From contig JAOTOL010001450.1 of NCBI GenBank assembly GCA_034440575.1, positions 434,001-498,000 of the forward strand: a stretch of DNA of 64,000 bases. The letters run 5' to 3'. This stretch comes from Imbricaverruca yamaguchii. Lineage: Eukaryota > Arthropoda > Thecostraca > Neoverrucidae. The notes under the pieces were generated by a model that saw nothing but the letters and a program-made list of their open reading frames with translations, did no database searches and was not told the origin of the DNA. How positions within the stretch are numbered: the first letter of the stretch is position 1; each line of letters opens with the position of its first letter. Both the position numbers and the translations under genes were made by a program. Positions 39,201 through 48,200 of this stretch are shown in pieces.

Positions 39201-42200
39201 GCCTGACTACTCTAATCCGTGACTTGACCTTTGGCGTGGCCCATGACCTGACCTTCGGCCTGTCTAAAATTGGCACAAAATCACGTTGTTGTCGACGTGC
39301 CCCTAAACATCGATTCATCATCATCGGCCTGTCTAACCTGACCCGTGACCCGACCGGTGACCGGATCCGTGCCGTCTGCCGCCGCAGGTGAAGCTGGTGG
39401 GCGAGGGCGCCGACGACGCGGGCGGCGTGTTCGACGACACCATCACCGAGATGTGCCAGGAGCTGACGACCGGCGCCGTGCCGCTGCTGGTGCCCACGCC
39501 CAACGCCGTCGCCGACACCGGCTGCCACCGCGACCGCTTCCTGCTCAACCCCGAGCTCACCTCGCCGCACCAGCTGAGCCTCTTCAAGTTCCTCGGTGAG
39601 CTGGCGCCGCCCGCCGCCGAGCGGGTGCTAGTGAACGCCGAGCGAACGCGCCCACGTGTGGGACGGTTGCCTTTGGCGTGGTGTGGGTGGGTTCCAGTGT
39701 GTGTGGAGTGAGGTGGTCGGAGGCTGGTTCCCTTGGTTCTCCGGATGTCAGCTATTGGCTTGAAGCTGTGTGCTGTTCAATTTTCTGAGATTTCCTCATC
39801 GTGCGTTTTTTTTTTTATTTTGGAGTTGTTCATAAGCTGGGCTACCAAGGGCTCTGCACAATTGTCATTATGTATACCATTGTCTAGTGGGATGTGTCAT
39901 TGTACGGTTTTTGTACCATTGCATGTGCCGTTGTACATACAATGGTTTCCGTCGTTCTCGGTACGGCTACTTGACAGTACTAGAGGAAACTTCATAGGCT
40001 CACTCTTGCTTGACCATCGATACTTCGTTTTGCAGATTAGCTCGTACAAATCACTGGCATATTATTCCACATTTTCCTGCGCAAGGTTCCCGGCACATGA
40101 CACGGTGCATCTCCTCGAACAGGCATTCTCCTCGGAGTAGCCATTCGCACCAAGAAGCCGCTGGCTGTGCCGCTAGCGCCGTTCGTGTGGAAGCTGCTGG
40201 CCAACATGAGCCTCAGTCTGGACGACCTGGAGGAAACCGACTCGCTCTTCACCCAGAGTCTGCGCTACGTGCGCGACCTGAGTCGCGACGTTCCCGAGGA
40301 TGCCCTGCACGAGGTGGGTCCGGTCCCCGGGGATACCCTGCACGAGGTGGGTCCGGTCCCCGAGGATGCCCTGCACGAGGTGGGTCCGGTCCCCGGGGAT
40401 ACCCTGCACGAGGTGGGTCCGGTCCCCGGGGATACCCTGCACGAGGTGGGTCCGGTCCCCGGGGATGCCCTGCACGAGGTGGGTCCGGTCCCCGGGGATG
40501 CCCTGCACGAGGTGGGTCCGGTCCCCGGGGATACCCTGCACGAGGTGGGTCCGGTCCCCGAGGATGCCCTGCACGAGGTGGGTCCGGTCCCCGGGGATGC
40601 CCTGCACGAGGTGGGTCCGGTCCCCGGGGATGCCCTGCACGAGGTGGGTCCGGTCCCCGTGTCCGGTCCCGGGGATACCCTGCACGAGGTGGGTCCGGTC
40701 CCCGAGGATGCCCTGCACGAGGTGGGTCCGGTCCCCGAGGATGCCCTGCACGAGGTGGGTCCGGTTCCCGAGGATGCCCTGCACGAGGTGGGTCCGGTCC
40801 CCGGGGATACCCTGCACGAGGTGGGTCCGGTCCCCGGGGATACCTGCACGAGGGGGGCGTCCCGGATACCCTGCACGAGGTGGGTCCGGTCCCCGGGGAT
40901 GCCCTGCACGAGGTGGGTCCGGTCCCCGGGATACCGAGGGTGGGTCCGGTCCCCGGGGATACCCTGCACGAGGTGGGTCCGGTCCCCGGGGATGCCCTGC
41001 ACGAGGTGGGTCCGGTCCCCGGGGATACCCTGCACGAGGTGGGTCCGGTCCCCGGGGATGCCCTGCACGAGGTGGGTCCAGTTCCGAGGATGCCCTGCAC
41101 GAGGTGGGTCCGGTTCCCGGGGATGCCCTGCACGAGGTGGGTCCGGTCCCCGGGGATGCCCTGCACGAGGTGGGTCCGGTCCCCTGGGATACCCTGCACG
41201 AGGTGGGTCCGGTCCCCGGGGATGCCCTGCACGAGGTGGGTCCGGTCCCCGGGATACCCTGCACGAGGTGGGTCCGGTCCCCGGGGATGCCCTGCACGAG
41301 GTGGGTCCGGTCCCCGGGGATACCCTGCACGAGGTGGGTCCGGTCCCCGAGGATGCCCTGCACGAGGTGGGTCCGGTCCCCGGGGATGCCCTGCACGAGG
41401 TGGGTCCGGTCCCCGGGGATACCCTGCACGAGGTGGGTCCGGTCCCCGGGGATACCCTGCACGAGGTGGGTCCGGTCCCCGGGGATACCCTGCACGAGGT
41501 GGGTCCGGTCCCCGGGGATACCCTGCACGAGGTGGGTCCGGTCCCCGGGGATACCCTGCACGAGGTGGGTCCGGTCCCCTGGGATACCCTGCACGAGGTG
41601 GGTCCGGTCCCCGGGGATACCCTGCACGAGGTGGGTCCGGTCCCCGGGGATACCCTGCACGAGGTGGGTCCGGTCCCCGGGGATACCCTGCACGAGGTCG
41701 GTCCGGTCCCCGGGGATACCTTGCACGAGGTGGGTCCGGTCCCCGGGGATACCCTGCACGAGGTGGGTCCGGTCCCCGGGGATGCCCTGCACGAGGTGGG
41801 TCCGGTCCCCGGGGATACCCTGCACGAGGTGGGTCCGGTCCCCGGGGATACCCTGCACGAGGTGGGTCCGGTCCCCGGGGATACCCTGCACGAGGTGGGT
41901 CCGGTCCCCGGGGATACCCTGCACGAGATGAATATTGACTGATACATGGATGGGGGTGCTCTATGCTAACGAGTGGCATGTCGAGTTATAAGAACTGAGC
42001 TTGTGTTCGATGATCACGGGTATGTGCATGTCGACCGTAACCTACTGCCCTGACTCACACCCACTACCTCACCTTGTAGTATTTCTGTTCAGAGTACTTA
42101 TGGGATATAAACGCATCTGAATATGGCCAACTTCGGACGAATGGGCGTTAAGATGTTTTGTAATTATTGTTATTATACAATGTGGGCCTTTTGTTCGGTA

Positions 42201-45200
42201 ATTATACATTCCAATCAGAGTTGCGGGTTTGCGGTGGGGAAGAAAGCTTACAATCAATTTGTATCGGTCATTTCTCCACCGTTCAGTTCTTTTTGTGGTC
42301 TGACGAGTAATTTCTTACACTTTTACTTCAAAACAGAAATACTGAGATCCAACCCAGACAATGACCTATGCTTGCTTGTGGGCTGATTGTGTGTCCACAG
42401 TCCGAGTGCCCTGGTATAACGGCGAGGGTTTCTGTGATTGTTGCCGTGTGTGTGACCTGAGGTGGTGATGGGGGACTGTGTGTGTACCGTCGTCCCCGTG
42501 ACCCGGTATGACGGTGGGGGGCTGTGTGTGTACCGCCGTCCCCGTGACCCGGTATGACGGTGGGGGACTGTGTGTGTACTGCCGTCCCCGTGACCCGGTA
42601 TGACGGTGGGGGGCTGTGTGTGTACTGCCGTCCCCGTGACCCGGTATGACGGTGGGGGGACTGTGTGTGTACCGCCGTCCCCGTGACCCGGTATGACGGT
42701 GGGGGGCTGTGTGTGTACCGCCGTCCCCGTGACCCGGTATGACGGTGGGGGGACTGTGTGTGTACCGCCGTCCCCGTGACCCGGTATGACGGTGGGGGGA
42801 CTGTGTGTGTACCGCCGTCCCCGTGACCCGGTATGACGGTGGGGGGACTGTGTGTGTACCGCCGTCCCCGTGACCCGGTATGACGGTGGGGGGCTGTGTG
42901 TGTACCGCCGTCCCCGTGACCCGGTATGACGGTGGGGGGACTGTGTGTGTACCGCCGTCCCCGTGACCCGGTATGACGGTGGGGGGTGTGTGTACCGCCG
43001 TCCCCGTGACCCGGTATGACGGTGGGGGTCTGTGTGTGTACCGCCGTCCCCGTGACCCGGTATGACGGTGGGGGCTGTGTGTGTAACCGCCGTCCCCGTG
43101 ACCCGGTATGACGGTGGGGGTAAAACAGATATGTGTGTGTGTACCGCCGTCCCCGTGACCCGGTATGACGGTGGGGGGACTGTGTGTACCGCCGTCCCCG
43201 TGACCCGGTATGACGGTGGGGGGCGGGCTGTGTGTGTACTGCCGTCCCCGTGACCCGGTATGACGGTGGGGGGCTGTGTGTGTACTGCCGTCCCCGTGAC
43301 CCGGTATGACGGTGGGGGGACTGTGTGTACCGCCGTCCCCGTGACCCGGTATGACGGTGGGGGGGGACTGTGTGTGTACCGCCGTCCCCGTGACGACGGT
43401 GGGGGGGGACTGTGTGTGTACCGCCGTCCCTGTGACCCGATATGGTGTCACACAGCTGTGTGTGTGTGAGTGAATTTTGCCAGCCTGCCACCGTGTGGTG
43501 ATATCGGCTGGTTGAAACACAGCTGTTGCCGGTGGACACGTTCGAGGCGCCCTCGTGCACGGGTCGACTGGTGCCGGTGGTGGCCGGCGGCCGCACGCTG
43601 CGCGTCACCGCCGCCACCCGACTCGAGTACGTGCGCCAGGCCGTCCAGTACCGGCTGCGCGAGATGGATCTCCAGGTCAGTGGTCGACGGCCGTCGGACA
43701 ACGTGCGGTGCTGGACCGTACTTCTGCCGTAGTGTCTCCAGAGTAGAAACTCCGATAGGACGTAGCCATTCAAATTGTATTCGACTGAATGACGGCCATC
43801 ACGATCAATCACACGGGCCAATCTAATTTCCGAACATCTCGTGAATTGTTAAGGCTACTAAAGCAACCACAAATTGCACGACGTATGTCTACTCAAACGT
43901 TGCGTGTGTGGTTTCTTGCCAGCTACGCGGACATGTCCAGCTGGTTGACGTTCCGCGCTGATCATATTTTGCACCACAGCACCTGCTCGTCTCCCGGCGC
44001 AGTTTTGCGGCGCGGTTGTGCCTGACGGGCGTGTCGTTCGGGCGGCAGGTGTCGGCGGTGCGCGAGGGCATGGCGTGGGTGGTGCCGGTGCCGCTGCTGT
44101 CGCTCACCACCGCCCAGCACCTGGAGCAGCTGGTGTGCGGCCTGCCCACCATCTCCGTGCCGCTGCTGAGGACCATAGTCAGGTGAGGCGGCCGGCGCCA
44201 AGATATCGCACAATCACGCGGGCCGGTCACAGTTCCCGGGTCCGTCGTGTGCTCGAGTGGGGCCTTTCTTGTACTTGGGCCGGACCCGTCCAGTATTCGG
44301 AGGGGGGCCGGCTACGCGACAGACGCTGTCCGAGTGCAGGACGGGTCTACCCGAATGTATGGCGTGCCCAACCGAGTACAGGAGTCCTGAACTCGGGTAG
44401 GGCCCGTTCTATGTATTCGGGTGGGGCCGGTCGACACGATGGACCCCGCCCAGTACTTGGGTGGGGAGGCGCGGGTACGTGGGACCTCTACGCGGGAGGC
44501 GCACGCCACATTCCGCCGGGCCCGTCCTATGCTCGGGCAGGGCCCTTCATGTGTCCGGATCACGCCGGAATGCATGGCGAGCACCACCCGAGTACAGGAC
44601 TCCTGCACTCGGGTGGGGCTTGCTCCATATTCGAGCAGGGCCCGTTCTGTGCCGGGTGGGGCCATTCGTGTATTCGGACGTCGCTAGAGTACATGGCGAG
44701 TCCTACCCGCGTATAGGGCGAGCCACGCCGAGACAAAAGACGGACCCGCTCTGGCACAGGACTGACCCCACTCGAGCACGGTTCTCCTGTACTCTGTTGA
44801 GGCCCGTCGTCTGGCGGCGTGCCCGGCGTGACACGCTCCGACGTCGGCAGGTACCGCGAGCTGGACGAGCAGCACCGGCTGGCCCAGTGGCTGTGGGCCG
44901 TGCTGGACGAGTTCACCGACTCGGAGCGGGTGCTGTTCATGCGGTTCGTGTCGGGCCGCTCTCGTCTGCCGGCCAACCTGGCCGACCTGTCGCAGCGCTT
45001 CCAGGTGGGACGGCGGCCGGCGCGGGCGGAGACGCGAGTCACGTGGGACGCTCTCAGTTAAAGTCACGAATCTGACGTAGTACTGCACCACAGGGTAGCT
45101 GATGTGGGGACGAGTAGTCTGGGGGTAAGTTGCCCGTCTCACCTGCCGCTACTCCTCATCCGCGACCGATCGGCGTGCATGACTCAATGGTCGAAGTGCC

Positions 45201-48200
45201 GTAAGACCGATAACCGCCACCAGGGTAGCTGGTGTTACTAAGTTTTAGGATTAATAAATGCGATATGAAAAGAAAGGCACCCCGTCCTCCTACTGTTCTC
45301 CCCCACCCCGTCCTACTGTTAATCCAGAGTTCCATAGATTGTTCTACAAATTTGTGTTCCAGTGACAGTGTCGTATACTAGAAGAAAGCTGCGCTGGATT
45401 CACTGCTACCTACACCTGTGACTAGCATACTCCCTCATGTACAGGCGTGTTCTGAAACACCTATTAGCATCAATCCTCCTCCATACACCCCTACTGCACA
45501 ATTCAAACTAAGGTTTTCTGACCCAAATAATTGATCTATGATTCTTGCAAATACATTAAAATAGTAAATCCCGCGACTTCCCCAGGAAAGATTTCATTGA
45601 TCAGCCACCCTTTGACTGCAAACCTGTTGGCGTTTAGCTGTCCTGCACTTTGACCTAATGACTCGTGCGTTGTAGAGCACCATTCAGATTGACATACCCA
45701 GCCTTGCTATCTAAGACATCCAAGTCATGTCACCGCCTAATCTCCTATGCTTCAGTATCCATCATGTTCCTCTTCCAGTGGAGTACGAAAGAGGGGGCAG
45801 TTGAGTTGTTGGAAATCCCACAAGAATCGTGCCGATCTTTGCGAAAATTGCGCCAGACTTCTTAAAAATCCCGCCGGAGCATCCAAAATCGAACACAGAT
45901 CCAACGGATTCGATGTATTTTTATTATCATTGGATAGTAGTTTTCATTGAAGCCGCGATATTTGTTTGGCCCCAGTACGATTCTTTGGGCTTCCAGTGCA
46001 TTTTTTTCGAGCCCCAACACGTTCTCTCGTGTCTTTGATGCAATATCACAGAATGTCTGAAGAATCGATCTGAGAACCGGAAAACTCAGAACGGATCCTG
46101 AAAGAAAGTTATCGGCATTTTTACTCTGAAGGCATCGGCCGTAAAGGAAACTCGTTGAGCAGCAGCAGAGGGACAGAGGGTGTACCAAAGAGGGAACTGC
46201 CCCCCCCCCCCCTTCGTGAAGTAGTGGGCTCCAAAAATCACAGCGGTGTGCCCAAAAATTGTTCTGTGGCACCCATAATTCTCGTGGACTCTAAATGAGT
46301 ATAGCGGGCGCTCAAAGCACCTAATATTATCTCACTCATACACAAGGGGAGATGCAATTTATATGTTTATGCTGGTAAGAGTTAGATGATGTCAATCTGC
46401 ATGATGCACTTCTATGTAAGATTCCACATAGGGTCATTTCAGGCAACACATGTCAATGTGTAGCACAGCTAAACGCCAACAAACTTTCAGTGAAATGGTG
46501 GTCGATCAATGGAATAGGCTGCCTAGTGATGAAGTGGGGGAGTCCCTGATCGAATAAAATGAAATGTAAAATGAAGGAAATACATTATTGTGGACCAATA
46601 ACTATTTTGGATTATAAGCTTGCAGCGAGATACAGAAATTCGCATCGATAGTGTGGGATAAATGCTGGCAGGTGTCTCAGGTCATCAACAGGAAATTGTG
46701 CTAGTAAAAAGTTTACGTGACTGGATTCGAAACCAACCACCGGGAATTTGCTCCTGTGGAGGCTGACCCCGGTAATGCTGTGAGGTCGATGATTTCTTTG
46801 GAACTAAGGACATGCCATCATAATATGTTCCCTTGATGGGCTGAGCCAAGTCGGCCCCGGTGATTATCACTACTTAGCCACCCATTCTTAATTTCTAAAG
46901 TCTTAGGGTGTCACTCATTATTTGCCACCACCCTTGGACGAGCTGCCCGCCACGGGCAAGCTAACCTACAAACAGAAACTCACCTTAGGAACTAGTGGTC
47001 CACTCTTCTTTCTTCAGCACAGTAGCCTCTGATAGTCCTTTCTCAGACTAGGGAGCAGCACGATCGCGTCCGCCTGGAACACAAGCGGAACCGTGAGTGT
47101 TCTGTGAATATGGTGGTGTTCTACACAGTGGTTCAATAACATGGCGGTGTGTTACTGTGTGGTTTGTGGACGCGGTATGTGCTACACAATGTCCCATGGG
47201 CGTGGTGATTTCTACACGGTTTTCCAACGATGTAGCGCGTGTTACAGCGTTCCACTGGTGTGGTGGTGTGTTGCTGTTCTTTGGATGTGGAATGTGCTAG
47301 TGTTCTGTTGACGTGGCGCGTGTTAGTGTTCTGTGGGCGCGGCGTGTGTTAGTGTTCTGTGGATGTAGTGTGTTACTCGGTGTGAACGTATCCGAGGAGT
47401 ACCTTGAGCGTGTTTATTAGGGCCTGTAGTCGCGTGGACTGATTTTGCTGTCGGATGCCCCTCAGGTGATGAAAGTGGACAAGCCGACCGACGGCCTGCC
47501 CACCGCTCAGACCTGCTTCTTTCAGCTGCGGCTTCCTCAGTACTCTAGTCAGGTGTGTTCGGCGCGACGGTCGGGAGCGGTCCGCAATGGCCGCGGCCTG
47601 TCGTGTCGGCCGTGCCATTCGCCCGCGCGTGTGGACGAATGGCATGAATTTGTCGTCAGAGACGGCTTCAGCTGTCTTCAGCTGTGTTTCGCTCCTTCCG
47701 AAGGGTGTCTGGCTGAAAAGTGCACTCGCGCTTCGCCCTCTCCCCACGGGGACGAAAGCGAGGGGCACTGGGAAATGTGCTTCTCCCCATGGGGGCGGAA
47801 GGCACGTTTCCCGGTGGCCCTCGTTTTCGTCCATGAACTGCTGTAATCAACAGGTAATCGCCGAATCCTATCCATATTGCTAAGGAAAAACTATCAGGAC
47901 CTGGTCGATCGAAACTCGTTGTGGCTGTGGGCGTGAAATTGAGTCATGGAACATGACGCGACAGTAGAGTAGCGAATGCCGCGTGTGCGCCGTTTGGACA
48001 AATCGCGTCGTTTTTTCAGAGCGACATGACTACACGTTTCTGTGAGCATTCCATCGGCTGGGCTGCGCGCTGACGTGGGCTTTTGTGAGCCGCGGCGAGC
48101 TGTGTTGACCGGTGTGTTCCGCGGCAGGAGGTGATGGCCGACAAGCTGCGGTACGCCATCAACAACTGCCGCTTCATAGACATGGACAGCTACATGCTGG

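Noticed and set aside
40010..41979. Six long open frames over 40.0-42.0 kb
   Set aside because: Product of a stop-free 33-bp unit. Only the first 191 bases of one plus frame (exon 28) match a protein family.
47373..47883. Open frames on both strands around the foldback
   Set aside because: Mutual mirror images of the inverted repeat; they overlap the exon-32 donor and intron and match nothing.
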